Assembly: GCA_963702835.1 (NCBI GenBank)
Contig: OY969762.1
Coordinates: 992,001 to 1,056,000, forward strand
Direction: 5' to 3'
Origin: JAFGAV01 sp041479055
Lineage (GTDB): Bacteria > Acidobacteriota > Aminicenantia > Aminicenantales > JAFGAV01
DNA length: 64,000 bases
Each line of letters starts with the position of its first letter. The stretch's first letter is position 1. Positions 17,880-27,731 of the stretch are shown here, in pieces. Below the pieces are notes generated by a model. The model saw only the letters and a list, made by a program, of their open reading frames with translations. It searched no databases and was not told where the DNA came from. The translations under genes and the position numbers were made by a program.

Positions 17880-18682
17880 GCGCGCCTGACCCGCTTTAAA
17901 ACCAGGCTCAGGCCGAACAAGAGAAAAGCCAGCAGGACGATCGTGGCCGAGGCAGGCCAGTCAAACAGGAAAGCAGCCAGGATCCCGGCCATCACCGAGA
18001 TTAAGGACACCGATACGGAGAGCCACAGCGCCTGCCTGAAGCTTCGAGCCAGTTGAAGACCAGCCGCCGCGGGAATGACCATCAAGCCCGAAACAAGCAG
18101 GATGCCGACCACTTTAGTTCCCAGGACAACGGTGACCGCGGCCAGGACGGACAGCAGCAAGTCAAGACGCCTGGTCCTGATGCCCGAGGCGCGGGCTGAT
18201 TCTGCGTCAAAAGTCATGTACATCAAACTCCGATATCTGACTAGGACGGTCATACCGACCAGCCCAGCCAGGCCGGCCGCCAGCCAGACCTCCAAGGGTT
18301 CGATGGCCAGGATCTCTCCGAACAAGTAGTGGAGCAGAGAAACGTTGAATTTGTTTGAAAGAGTGGCCAGGAAAACGCCCAGAGCCAGGCCGGCGCTGCT
18401 GAAAATGCCGATGGCCGTATCGCCATACAGCCCCGCCCGATCCTTGAGCCAAGACAATCCAATAGCCGCCGCCCCAGCCACCAGCAGGGCCATCGGCAGG
18501 GGCAAGACGTTCAGGGCCAAGGACAGGGCCACCGCGGCGAAGGTTATGTGGGCCAGTCCGTGGCCCATCATGGCGTCCTTTTTGAGGACCAGGAAGACGC
18601 CCAGCAGAGCGCAGGCCGCGCCGATGAACAAGCCGGCCACCAAAGCCCGCTGGAGGAATCCATAGCTCCATAGAGCGGTCAT
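17876..18682 (-). CDS. znuB: Zinc/manganese ABC transporter permease
   Basis: Membrane subunit of an ABC-3 family importer: 268 residues with about eight hydrophobic segments, KKDAMMGHGLAHITFAAVALS near the N terminus, and GTKVVGILLVSGLMVIPAAAG late. It pairs with the ATPase and the binding protein just upstream on the same strand. Zinc is the best guess for the metal, but manganese or iron relatives share this fold. Confidence 0.88.
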   Translation of the reverse strand: MTALWSYGFLQRALVAGLFIGAACALLGVFLVLKKDAMMGHGLAHITFAAVALSLALNVLPLPMALLVAGAAAIGLSWLKDRAGLYGDTAIGIFSSAGLALGVFLATLSNKFNVSLLHYLFGEILAIEPLEVWLAAGLAGLVGMTVLVRYRSLMYMTFDAESARASGIRTRRLDLLLSVLAAVTVVLGTKVVGILLVSGLMVIPAAAGLQLARSFRQALWLSVSVSLISVMAGILAAFLFDWPASATIVLLAFLLFGLSLVLKRVRRA

Positions 18683-18705
18683 GTTGCCCTGCCCGGGTTC
18701 ATCTC

Positions 18706-19467
18706 TTAATGATGGTGGGCCACCAAATGACGGCCTCCGGCGATCATCTCCCGGAAGGCTTCCGACCGGCAGAACTCCCGGTGAGACCCGTGATAGGTCA
18801 AGTGCTGGTTGAGGCAGGCCACTCGGGTCACATGATTGTCCACCACGCCGATGTCGTGGGTCACCAGGACAATGGTGATCCCTTCCTCTTTGTTGAACCG
18901 GCCCAGCATGTCGTAGAAATGCTCCTGGGTCTCGGCATCGACGCCGGTCGTCGGTTCGTCCAGGAGGAGCAGATAGGGCCGGTTGACCAAGGCCCGGGCG
19001 ATAAAGACCCTCTGCTGCTGTCCGCCGGACAGACGGCCGATGAGCCGGTCCTGGAAATCCTCCATTCCCACCAGGCGGAGCGCCCGGCTGACTTCCTGGC
19101 GCCCGGGAAGTTTTTGCCCGGAACCGCCGCCGGCCCGTGGAGATAAAGCCATAGATACCGCCTCAGCCACTGAAGCGGGAAAATAGGGGTCCACGTGGGT
19201 GGCCTTCTGGGGAATGTAGCCGATCCGCCCCCAATCCTCGAACTCCTCGACAAATTGGCCCCGGATCAGCACTCCTCCCTGCTGCGGCTTCAACAGGTTG
19301 AGGATGATCTTGAGCAGGGTTGTCTTGCCCGAACCGTTGGGACCCAGAACGGCCAGAAAATCTCTAGAGGCGATATCGAAGGAAATGGATTCCAAAACAG
19401 GACGGTCGCCGAATGCAAAAGACACCCCCTGCAGGGAGACCAAAGCCGGAAGTTTATTTTTTACCAC
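18706..19467 (-). CDS. znuC: Zinc/manganese ABC transporter ATP-binding protein
   Basis: ATPase subunit of 253 residues with Walker A GPNGSGKTT, Q-loop YIPQKATH, signature LSGGQQQR and Walker B LLLLDEPTTG followed by the H-loop VTHDI. GTG start at 19467, overlapping the znuA 3' end by 14 nt. The C terminus ends HLVAHHH, a His-rich tail that might bind or sense the transported metal (inference). Gene order A-C-B is one operon. Confidence 0.9.
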   Translation of the reverse strand: MVKNKLPALVSLQGVSFAFGDRPVLESISFDIASRDFLAVLGPNGSGKTTLLKIILNLLKPQQGGVLIRGQFVEEFEDWGRIGYIPQKATHVDPYFPASVAEAVSMALSPRAGGGSGQKLPGRQEVSRALRLVGMEDFQDRLIGRLSGGQQQRVFIARALVNRPYLLLLDEPTTGVDAETQEHFYDMLGRFNKEEGITIVLVTHDIGVVDNHVTRVACLNQHLTYHGSHREFCRSEAFREMIAGGRHLVAHHH

Positions 19468-20371
19468 AGCCGACTCCCTGGCTGAGGCTTTCCAGGTTTT
19501 TTCTCATGATATCCAAAAAAGATAAGCCGGATCCAAGCTGATTCGGGGCGAGGTTGTGGGCCGCGTTGAGGGGGAGCAGCCGCGCTTTGGTTTCCCGGGC
19601 CAGTGTCTCCGACATCTTCCGGCTCTGGTTCTCTTCGTAGAATACGGTGGACAGTCCTTCCTTTTTCATCAGTTCGACGATTTGAACGACCTGGCGGAGG
19701 GCCGGCTCTGCATCCGGGCTGAGGCCGTAAAGGGAAACCTGCCGCAATCCATACCTGGAGGCCAGATAGCCGAAGGCGGCATGACCGCCCAGGACGAACG
19801 TCCGTCCTCGGCATCCCGAAAGTGTCCGGCGGAACTCACCGTCCAGCGCTCTCAGCTTTTCGATGTAGGAATCAGCCCGGCGGCCGTAGATGTCCTTCCC
19901 CTGAGGGTCGAGGGCCGACAATCGCTCGGCAATTCGGCGAACGATGATCTCGTCCAGGCCGAGGTCCAGCCAAACATGAGGGTCGGCCGCCCCATGAGCC
20001 CGGCCCGCCTCTTGGCCAGGGTCTTCTTTCCGTGAAGCCAGGCCGGCCCCGGCCTCCAATACCTTGACTCCGGAATTCCCCAGGTTCTTGATTAAATCTT
20101 GGGCCCAGGGCTCGAGGTTCGCCCCGCAGATGATAAAGAGGTCGGTCCGGGAAAGGACGAGCATATCCCCCGGCCTCGGCTGCCAGGTATGAACATCCGC
20201 TCCGGGCGGGAGAAGAAGACTGACCTGAGCCCTGTCCCCCGCCACCTGGCGGGCGAAATCCATCAGGGGGAATATGCTCGTCACGACCTTCAACGAGCGC
20301 TGGCCCGCCCCCCAAGAGTTCAGGACGCCGACAAAAAGGGCGAGCGTGATGAATTTTTTACAGACACTCAT
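19454..20371 (-). CDS. znuA: Zinc/manganese-binding periplasmic protein of ABC transporter
   Basis: Cluster A-I solute-binding protein of 305 residues with a signal peptide (about 1-22). The metal ligands of the family are in place: H61 (DVHTWQP), H132 (DPHVWLD) and H197 (GGHAAFGYL), with an acidic region FYEENQS for the fourth. There is no long His-rich loop as in E. coli ZnuA. First gene of the znuACB operon, with a promoter and a dyad upstream. Confidence 0.9.
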   Translation of the reverse strand: MSVCKKFITLALFVGVLNSWGAGQRSLKVVTSIFPLMDFARQVAGDRAQVSLLLPPGADVHTWQPRPGDMLVLSRTDLFIICGANLEPWAQDLIKNLGNSGVKVLEAGAGLASRKEDPGQEAGRAHGAADPHVWLDLGLDEIIVRRIAERLSALDPQGKDIYGRRADSYIEKLRALDGEFRRTLSGCRGRTFVLGGHAAFGYLASRYGLRQVSLYGLSPDAEPALRQVVQIVELMKKEGLSTVFYEENQSRKMSETLARETKARLLPLNAAHNLAPNQLGSGLSFLDIMRKNLESLSQGVGCGKK

Positions 20372-20394
20372 AGTCAGCCAATACCCTGCCTCAT

Positions 20395-20418
20395 CCTATT
20401 TCATATCATGGAAATAGG
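20395..20418. promoter_or_regulatory. Inverted repeat in the znuA promoter (candidate metal-regulator operator)
   Basis: Perfect 8-bp arms CCTATTTC (20395-20402) and GAAATAGG (20411-20418), separated by 8 nt. The dyad covers the -10 box and part of the spacer of the znuA promoter, the usual place for a repressor site. It does not match the Zur, MntR or DtxR boxes I know. Confidence 0.5.
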
Positions 20419-20429
20419 GATGCTGACAA
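20400..20429 (-). promoter_or_regulatory. Promoter of znuACB operon
   Basis: Minus-strand TTGTCA (20429-20424) and TATGAA (20405-20400), spacer 18 nt, overlapping the dyad at 20395-20418. It lies about 28 nt before the znuA start. Confidence 0.55.
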
Positions 20430-20445
20430 TGACGGCTGCGGCATC

Positions 20446-20474
20446 TTGAATCCCCTGTTCTTTTATGTCATATT
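20446..20474 (+). promoter_or_regulatory. Candidate promoter of the pepD operon
   Basis: TTGAAT (20446-20451) and CATATT (20469-20474) with a 17-nt spacer. A strong AAGGAGG ribosome site follows before the pepD ATG at 20514. Confidence 0.5.
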
Positions 20475-20513
20475 GAGCTAGCTCACCAAGTTCATCTCAT
20501 TAAGGAGGTTGGC

Positions 20514-21968
20514 ATGTCCGGAGTATTAAGCGGTTTGAAGCCTGAAAACTTATGGAAACACTTCGATCAGATCTTAAGGATTCCTCATTGTTCCGGGCAT
20601 GAGAAAGCCCTGGGCGATTATATCATCGGCGAAGCCAAACGCCTCGGACTGAACTGGAAACGGGATGATACGGGCAACGTGGCGGTGTCCAAGCGGGCCT
20701 CGGCCGGCCGGGAAGGTTCCGCCCCGCTTGTCTTGCAGGGACACCTGGACATGGTCTGCGAGAAGAACTCGGATGTCAGCCATGATTTCGGCCGGGACCC
20801 CATCACCCCCGAAATAAAAAACGGCTGGGTCCAGGCCAAGGGCACGACCCTAGGCTCGGACAACGGCATCGGCCTGTCGGCGGCCTTGGCCCTCATGGAG
20901 GACAACACCCTGGTCCATGGCCCTCTCGAATTCCTTTTCACCACGGACGAGGAAACGGGGCTGACCGGCGCCCGGAAGATCCAGCCGGGTTTTCTCCAGG
21001 GGAAGCGCCTGATGAACCTGGACAGCGAGGAGCTGGGCACTTTCACCATCGGCTGCGCCGGAGGCGCCGATACGGAAATTCTGCTGCCCCTGGGCCGGAA
21101 GCCGGTCCGCGGCCTGGACCGCTATTTGATTAAAGTTTTCGGCTATCGGGGAGGGCACTCGGGCATTGACATCCATCTCGGACGCGGCAACGCCATCAAG
21201 CTCCTGGCCCGCTTGCTGAGTCAGCTTCAGGAAAAATATTCCTTCCGGCTGGCGACTTTCGAAGGCGGCAACAAACACAATGCCATCCCCCGAGAGGCTT
21301 GGGCTGAAGTGCTGCTGCCGGGGGCCTCGGCCGATGCGGTTGGCTCGTTCCTGCGGGCTGGCTTCGACGAGATCAAGGCGGAATATCAGGCCGTGGAGAA
21401 AGATGCCGGCTTTTCCTTTGAAAAGGCCAAGGCCAAGGGTAAGGACCCGCTGACCGCGGCCGGCCAGAACACCCTGCTCCGTCTCCTGTTGGCCCTGCCC
21501 CACGGAGTTCTATCCATGCATCCCGAGATCGCCGGGCTGGTTGAAACCTCGACCAACCTGGCCATCGTCCGCCTGAAACCCTCCCAGGCCCAAATCTGGT
21601 GCAGCAGCCGGAGTTCGATCGCCTCGGCCTTGCAGGCCGTCCGCCTGGCTGTCAAGGCCACCGCCGAGATGGCCGGGGCCAGGGCCAAACAGCCGGAAGG
21701 CTATCCGGGCTGGAAGCCCAACCTGAAGTCCCCTCTGCTGAAGACCCTCAAAGACGTCCACCTGCGGGTCTTCGGCAAGGAGCCCATCGTGGGCGCCATT
21801 CATGCCGGCCTGGAATGCGGCCTGATCGGCGAGAAATTTCCGGACATGGACATGATCTCGCTCGGCCCGACCATCCAGCATCCTCATTCTCCGGAGGAGA
21901 GGGTCGAGATCAAATCGGTCGAAGAGTTCTGGAAGCTGCTCAGTGAATCACTGCGAGTCTTGAGCTGA
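20514..21968 (+). CDS. pepD: Aminoacyl-histidine dipeptidase (M20C)
   Basis: Zinc metallopeptidase that splits Xaa-His and other dipeptides in the cytosol. M20 ligands are visible: H77 and D79 (QGHLDMV), D116 (LGSDNGIG), E146/E147 (TTDEETG), a further Asp in MNLDSEE and a late His in IQHPHSPEERV. Length 484 fits the PepD family, whose inserted dimerisation domain lies about 200-390. A very good SD (AAGGAGG) precedes the ATG. The alpha-2-macroglobulin gene starts 34 nt after the stop. Confidence 0.93.
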   Translation: MSGVLSGLKPENLWKHFDQILRIPHCSGHEKALGDYIIGEAKRLGLNWKRDDTGNVAVSKRASAGREGSAPLVLQGHLDMVCEKNSDVSHDFGRDPITPEIKNGWVQAKGTTLGSDNGIGLSAALALMEDNTLVHGPLEFLFTTDEETGLTGARKIQPGFLQGKRLMNLDSEELGTFTIGCAGGADTEILLPLGRKPVRGLDRYLIKVFGYRGGHSGIDIHLGRGNAIKLLARLLSQLQEKYSFRLATFEGGNKHNAIPREAWAEVLLPGASADAVGSFLRAGFDEIKAEYQAVEKDAGFSFEKAKAKGKDPLTAAGQNTLLRLLLALPHGVLSMHPEIAGLVETSTNLAIVRLKPSQAQIWCSSRSSIASALQAVRLAVKATAEMAGARAKQPEGYPGWKPNLKSPLLKTLKDVHLRVFGKEPIVGAIHAGLECGLIGEKFPDMDMISLGPTIQHPHSPEERVEIKSVEEFWKLLSESLRVLS

Positions 21969-22002
21969 GCCGGCCGAACTCATTAGCGAAAGGAGAGGAT
22001 CC

Positions 22003-25000
22003 ATGATGCGTTCTTTCCCTCGGTTTTTTCTGCTTCTAGCCCTGGCCCTGGCCCTCGTCGGCCTGACCATGAGCTGCGAAAAAGGTCAACAGGACGGCCG
22101 CTCTCTGGCCGCCTCAGTCAAAAACGCGGGCGAGCTCCAGGTGACGCACGCCAGCCCCAAAGAAGCGACCGCGGCGCCGCACGAAGCGGAGACCGTCGTG
22201 GTCATCTTTGACCAGCCCATGGCCCCCCTGGAGGCCGCGCCCGAGGGTAAAGGCGCAGCCATTCTGAAATTTGAGCCTTCCTATTCCGGAAAGTTCCGTT
22301 GGAAGGGCACCCGGACCCTGACCTTCACGCCCGACCGCCGCTTTCCCTACGGCACCGAGATCAAGGTGAGCGTGCCGGCCGGAACGGTTTCCCTCAACGG
22401 ATATTCCTTGAAGGATGATTATGCCTGGACCTTCCAGACCCTGCGGCCGGAACTGCAAAAGTATTATCCGGCCGACGGGCAGGGATCCATTCGCCTCGAG
22501 GAAAAGATACTGCTTATCTTTAATCAGGCCGTCGATAAAGGCCGCCTGGCTGACTTTATCTCCCTGACCGAGGTCACCCCGGAAGAGGAGCGCAACTCCC
22601 GGAATTTTTCCCTGGAACGGCCGGAGGCCAAAACGCTGGAAGAGGAAGGGCTGAAAAACGAGCCGGAACGGGCCCTCCTTCTTAGGCCCGAGGGGAAGCT
22701 CAAGCCCGATCATTCCTATGTGGTCGAGGTCAAAGCCGGGCTCACCGGAGAAGAGGGCCCTCTGGGCAAAGCGGATACAACGACTTTCAGCTTCCAGACG
22801 TTCAAAAAATTCAAGTTCATTGAAATCCCGGCCAAAAAAAACCTGGACCCCCATGAATCTTTTAAAATCACTTTCAGCAATGAGGTCAACTACAAGGAGT
22901 TCGCCGAAAAAGCCCGGTTCGAGCCGGAACTGGCCATCCCCGAGTATTACAAAGAATGGGACTATGGTTCGGATGTCCTGTGGCTCAGCCTGCCTTTCAA
23001 GCCTGAGACGGAATACACCCTGCGCCTGCCGGCCGACCTGCAGGATGTATTCGGCAACACCTTGGGCCAAGAGGTCAAGGTTTCCTTGGCCACGGGATCT
23101 TATGCGCCCGCCGCGTCCATGACCACGGGCCACGGGCTGGTGGAAGCCTACGGCAACAAGCTGTACTCTTTCCGGGCCGTCAACTGCGACCAGGTCTATC
23201 TGCAAGCCGCCCGCCTCAGCCGCTCTGAAATCATCCCTATGCTGACCCAGGAAAAAGTCTTCTGGGCCAGCGAAAAATTCCAGCCGCGGCCGGGCTTCTA
23301 CCAAGTGGAACGGCCCCTGAATTTTAAAATTCCACGCAATGTGCGCCAGGCTGTGCCCATCGACCTCAAAGAAGTTCTGGCCGGCGGCCATGGGCTGGTC
23401 TTCCTCCAGCTCGACACACTGAGCCAAGAAAAATGGAACCGCTATCCCAAAGCCTGTCTCCAGGTCACCGAGCTGGGGCTGACCGGCAAGTTTTCGGCCG
23501 AAAACAACCTCGTCTGGGTGACCGAACTGCGGACGGGGCTGCCGGTCCAAGGCGCCGAGGTCGAGCTCCGCGACGACTCAAATAAAGTCCTGTGGACGGG
23601 CCAGACCGACGCTCAGGGTCAGGCCAAGACGCCCGGCTGGAAAGCTCTCGGCCTCCGGCCCAAAAATTCCTACGAGAAGCCGCCCCAGTGGGTTTTCGCT
23701 GGGCGTGGGGACGACTTGGCCGTGCTGTCCTCGGAATGGGGCAGCGGGCTCGACCCCTACGAATTCAACATCGCCTATGAATACGAGGCCGAGCCTCAAA
23801 GTTTCCAGGGCGCCATATTCACCGAGAGGGGTATCTATCGGGCCGGAGAAAACGTCCATATCAAAGGCATCCTCCGTCAGAATATCAAGGGCCAATGGAA
23901 ACTGCCCTCCTTGAAGTCTGTGGCCTGTCAGATCCAGGACTCCCTGCAGGAGAATGTCTTCAGCCAAACCCTGGCCGTTGACGCCTTCGGTTCGTTTGCC
24001 TTTGATTTTGAGACGAAGCCCACGGCTGCCCTGGGCACCTACCAGATCACAGCCCTCATCCCGGCCGAGCGCAAAGGCGCCGAGCCGTTCCGTATCAATG
24101 AGGCCTTCCGCGTGGAAGCTTTCCGCCCGGCGGAGTTTGAGGTCCACCTTCGTGCCGACAAGCCCAGCTTTGTCTTCGGCGAGGAATACAGCGCCGATCT
24201 GTGGGCCTCCTATTTGTTCGGCGGGGCCATGGCCGGCCAGAAGGTCAACTGGTCCTTGCGCCTCAACCCGGTCCATTTCTCTCCTCCCGGCTATCAGGGC
24301 TATATCTTCGGCAATCAGCTCGACTGGTGGGCGGAGGGCGGACAGTTCGATGAAACATCGACCAGCCGGCTCATCGGCTCGGCCGAGACCATGCTCAACG
24401 CGCAAGGGAAGCTCAAGGTGAAGTCGCCCCTGGTGGCCGATAAGGAGAAAGACTCGGTGATGGCCACCCTGGAGGCCTCCGTTCAAAGCCCCAGCCGGAG
24501 GTCGGTCTCTAACCGCATCCAGTCTTTTGTCCACCGCGGCGAATTCTACATAGGCCTCAAGCCCAGCACCGCTTTCCTCAAGCGCGGGGATGCCTTCCAG
24601 GTGGCCGTGGTGGCCGCCCAACCCGACGGCAAGCGAACCAGCCAAAATGTCACCCTCAAGCTTATCAAACGGGAATGGAATTCGGTCCGCAAGGCCGGGG
24701 TGGGCGGGCGGTTCGAATGGATCGCCGAAAAAGTGGATACCGAAACCGCCCGGCAGTCGGTGCGGACCAAGGGCGAGCCGGCGGAGGCGGCCTTCTCTCC
24801 CGATAAAGCCGGCTTCTACATCCTGGCCGCCGAAGCCGAAGACGGACGGCGGAACCCCATCTCCACATCGACCTATGTCTATGTTACCGGCCCGGACTAT
24901 GTGCCCTGGGAGCGGGACAACCGGGATATCGTCGAATTGGTGGCCGACAGCGAAGAATATACACCCGGCCAGACAGCCAAGATCCTGGTCAAATCCCCCT

Positions 25001-27714
25001 ACGAACAGGCCAAGGCCCTGGTAACCGTAGAGAGGGAATTGATCCTGGACCATCAGATTCTTGACCTCAAGGGCAGCGCCAGCCAGATCTCCATCCCCAT
25101 CAAACCGGAATACCTGCCCAATGTTTTTGTCTCAGTGCTGCTGGTCCAGGGGAGAAGGCAGGCAGCCCGGGCGGATTCCAACGAAGACATCGGTAAACCT
25201 TCCTTTAAGCTGGGCTATATCAAACTAGCCGTCAGCCCCACGGAAAAGCGTCTGCTCGTTGATTTGGCCACAGATAAAGAAGGCTATAAGCCCCGGGACC
25301 AGGTCACCGTCAAATTCAAGGTCCGCGACGCTAAGAAAAACGGGGTCAAGGCCAGCTTGGCCGTAGCCGTCGTGGATGTGGGTGTTCTCAACCTCATCGG
25401 CTATCAGACGCCCGATCCTTTCTCCCGGTTCTACGGGCAGAGGCCTCTTTCAGTCCAGACCGCCGAAACGCGTCAGTATATCGTCGGGCAGCGGGAGTTC
25501 GGCGAGAAGGGCGAAGACGCCGGCGGCGGCGGGGCCGAGGGCGGGGTGGCCGGCGGGATGGAGCTGGCCGAAGTTGAGTTGCGGGGTGATTTCCGCACCA
25601 CCGCCTATTGGAATGCCTCCCTGGTTACGGACGAGAAGGGCGAAGCGACGATCCGCTTCGCTCTGCCAGACAACCTGACCACTTTCCGGGTCATGGCCGT
25701 AGCCCAAACCCAGGAATCTCTATTCGGCAACGGTGAGAAGACATTCCGTGTGTCCAAGCCGCTGCAGCTTTTATCCGCCCTGCCCCGCTTTGCCCGGGTG
25801 GGCGATAAATTCCAGGCCGGGGTCGTGGTTTTCAATTTTTCGGATAAGCGCGGCGAAGTAACCCTCGGCCTCGAGTCCAAGGGCATTCTCCTGCGCGACA
25901 AAAACCAGACGCGGACAATCCCCCTCCAGGCCGGGGAGAGCAAGGAAGTCCTATACAACTTCGAAGCGGACAAGCCCGGCCGGGCCGCCTTCGCCTTCCG
26001 GGCTAAAATGGGAGAGGAGAGCGACGGGCTGGAGCTTGGCTTTCCGGTCAGGCTGCCTCGGCCCAAGGAAACCGTAGCCCTTTTCAGTCAGACCGAGAAG
26101 TCGGCCGAGGAGCAGGTGGTCATTCCCGAAGGAGCCCTGCTCGAAGAAAGCGACATCGAAGTCCAGGCCTCATCCTCAGCCCTGTCCGGCCTCAAGGCCA
26201 GTATCGATTATTTGACCAACTATCCCTATCTCTGCCTGGAACAGAGATTATCCTCCATCCTCCCCTATCTCGTCGCGCCCAAAGTCATCCAGGAGTTCGA
26301 GCTGACCAGCCTCAAGCCCGAGCAGATGAAGAAGCACGTCCAGGACAACCTGGACAAAATGGCTGACTACCAGGCCGACAGCGGCGGTTTCAAGGTGTGG
26401 CCCGACTCGCGCTATGATTCGCCCTTTCTGACCGGCTATGCCGTGTTCGCCCTGATCAAGGCCGGTCAAGCCGGCTATGCAATTAACCAGGGCAGCCTGG
26501 GCCGGGCGGCCGAATTCCTGAGAGGCCTGCTCCGAGACAAAAACGCTGCCAAACGCTATCCCTACGGCTACAGCCCCCAGGCCTGGAAGACGGCCATGGC
26601 CTTCGCCCTGTATGATCTGGCCCTGCTCAAGAAGCCCGAATCGGCCTATGTCGAAAAGCTCTTCACCGAGCGGGAGTCGTTGCCCTTGTTCGGGCGGACG
26701 CTGCTCCTCAAGGCGCTCTATAACGGGGGCGGCACCCTGGAGGCCCAAACTAAGCTCCTCCAGGAGCTGCTGAACAAGATCAAGGTCACTCCTTCCCAGG
26801 CCCACTTCGAGGATGAGGCCGACCGGTCCGACCCGACGCTGGCCCTCATCTACAATTCGAACCTGCGGACCACCGCCTTTATCCTGCAGACCCTGTTGGA
26901 GATCAAGTCCAAACACCAGCTGCTCCCCGATATCGCCCGCTGGATCGTGGAGAAACGCAAAGCCGGCCACTGGCACTCTACTCAGGAGAACTTTTTCGTC
27001 TTCTATGCCCTGAACGACTTCTTCCGCAGCCAGGAGGCGGTCAAGCCCGACTTCAAAGTGAAAATCGCCCTGGCTAATAAAATTTTGCTCCAGGAGAACT
27101 TCCGGGGCTGGCGGGCTCAGCCGGCCAAAGCCAAAGTGCCGCTCATCGGATTCAGGCCCGGCAAAAACCTGAAGCTGGAGATCGCCAAGGACGGCCCGGG
27201 CCTGGTGTACTATGGAGCCCGGATGACCACTGCCCCGCTCCGGCCGGTTGCCGCCCGCGACGAAGGCCTGGCCGTCTATAAAACCGTTCAGACCCTGGGC
27301 GGCCAGCCGCTGGATTCGGTCAAGGCCGGAACAGTGGTGGTGGTCAACCTGGAAGTGGTGGTCACCCAGGAGAGCGCCTTTGTGGTGGTCGAAGATCCAC
27401 TGCCGGCCGGGTTTGAAGCAGTCAATGTTTCCCTCCAGACCGAAAGCCAGGAGCAGCAGCGCCAGATGGAAGAACAAGAGACCGCGGCGAAAGAGAGACC
27501 CTGGTGGCTTGAGGAGTTCAACCACGTTGAGATGCATGATGACCGGGTCCTGGTCTTCGCCGACTCTCTGGCGCCCGGCATCCATACCTTCCGCTACATG
27601 GCCCGGGCCCTGAATTTCGGCGAGTATGTCTGCCCCGGGACCAAGGTCGAACAGATGTATGCTCCGGAGATATACGGCCGGAGCGTGGAGCGCCAGCTCA
27701 GGATCATCAAGTGA
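22003..27714 (+). CDS. Bacterial alpha-2-macroglobulin, thioester-containing lipoprotein
   Basis: Giant protease trap of 1903 residues. It is a lipoprotein (lipobox LTMSC, Cys25), so it is anchored in the periplasm. N-terminal macroglobulin domains lead to the MG/bait region with TERGIYRAGENVHIKG near 610, the A2M domain (RGDFRTTAYWNASLVTDEKG, about 1190), then the thioester site C1411-L-E-Q1414 and an alpha/alpha thioester domain (about 1400-1680). CLEQ allows covalent capture of attacking proteases, as in E. coli YfhM/ECAM. pbpC follows at once, the conserved pairing proposed to defend and repair peptidoglycan after envelope breach. Confidence 0.93.
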   Translation: MMRSFPRFFLLLALALALVGLTMSCEKGQQDGRSLAASVKNAGELQVTHASPKEATAAPHEAETVVVIFDQPMAPLEAAPEGKGAAILKFEPSYSGKFRWKGTRTLTFTPDRRFPYGTEIKVSVPAGTVSLNGYSLKDDYAWTFQTLRPELQKYYPADGQGSIRLEEKILLIFNQAVDKGRLADFISLTEVTPEEERNSRNFSLERPEAKTLEEEGLKNEPERALLLRPEGKLKPDHSYVVEVKAGLTGEEGPLGKADTTTFSFQTFKKFKFIEIPAKKNLDPHESFKITFSNEVNYKEFAEKARFEPELAIPEYYKEWDYGSDVLWLSLPFKPETEYTLRLPADLQDVFGNTLGQEVKVSLATGSYAPAASMTTGHGLVEAYGNKLYSFRAVNCDQVYLQAARLSRSEIIPMLTQEKVFWASEKFQPRPGFYQVERPLNFKIPRNVRQAVPIDLKEVLAGGHGLVFLQLDTLSQEKWNRYPKACLQVTELGLTGKFSAENNLVWVTELRTGLPVQGAEVELRDDSNKVLWTGQTDAQGQAKTPGWKALGLRPKNSYEKPPQWVFAGRGDDLAVLSSEWGSGLDPYEFNIAYEYEAEPQSFQGAIFTERGIYRAGENVHIKGILRQNIKGQWKLPSLKSVACQIQDSLQENVFSQTLAVDAFGSFAFDFETKPTAALGTYQITALIPAERKGAEPFRINEAFRVEAFRPAEFEVHLRADKPSFVFGEEYSADLWASYLFGGAMAGQKVNWSLRLNPVHFSPPGYQGYIFGNQLDWWAEGGQFDETSTSRLIGSAETMLNAQGKLKVKSPLVADKEKDSVMATLEASVQSPSRRSVSNRIQSFVHRGEFYIGLKPSTAFLKRGDAFQVAVVAAQPDGKRTSQNVTLKLIKREWNSVRKAGVGGRFEWIAEKVDTETARQSVRTKGEPAEAAFSPDKAGFYILAAEAEDGRRNPISTSTYVYVTGPDYVPWERDNRDIVELVADSEEYTPGQTAKILVKSPYEQAKALVTVERELILDHQILDLKGSASQISIPIKPEYLPNVFVSVLLVQGRRQAARADSNEDIGKPSFKLGYIKLAVSPTEKRLLVDLATDKEGYKPRDQVTVKFKVRDAKKNGVKASLAVAVVDVGVLNLIGYQTPDPFSRFYGQRPLSVQTAETRQYIVGQREFGEKGEDAGGGGAEGGVAGGMELAEVELRGDFRTTAYWNASLVTDEKGEATIRFALPDNLTTFRVMAVAQTQESLFGNGEKTFRVSKPLQLLSALPRFARVGDKFQAGVVVFNFSDKRGEVTLGLESKGILLRDKNQTRTIPLQAGESKEVLYNFEADKPGRAAFAFRAKMGEESDGLELGFPVRLPRPKETVALFSQTEKSAEEQVVIPEGALLEESDIEVQASSSALSGLKASIDYLTNYPYLCLEQRLSSILPYLVAPKVIQEFELTSLKPEQMKKHVQDNLDKMADYQADSGGFKVWPDSRYDSPFLTGYAVFALIKAGQAGYAINQGSLGRAAEFLRGLLRDKNAAKRYPYGYSPQAWKTAMAFALYDLALLKKPESAYVEKLFTERESLPLFGRTLLLKALYNGGGTLEAQTKLLQELLNKIKVTPSQAHFEDEADRSDPTLALIYNSNLRTTAFILQTLLEIKSKHQLLPDIARWIVEKRKAGHWHSTQENFFVFYALNDFFRSQEAVKPDFKVKIALANKILLQENFRGWRAQPAKAKVPLIGFRPGKNLKLEIAKDGPGLVYYGARMTTAPLRPVAARDEGLAVYKTVQTLGGQPLDSVKAGTVVVVNLEVVVTQESAFVVVEDPLPAGFEAVNVSLQTESQEQQRQMEEQETAAKERPWWLEEFNHVEMHDDRVLVFADSLAPGIHTFRYMARALNFGEYVCPGTKVEQMYAPEIYGRSVERQLRIIK

Positions 27715-27731
27715 GGGCCGCCCATCTCTGA

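Noticed and set aside
22114..27585. Long antisense frames (478, 491, 445 codons) under the alpha-2-macroglobulin gene
   Set aside because: Composition shadows of a real gene with a signal peptide, thioester site and conserved neighbour.
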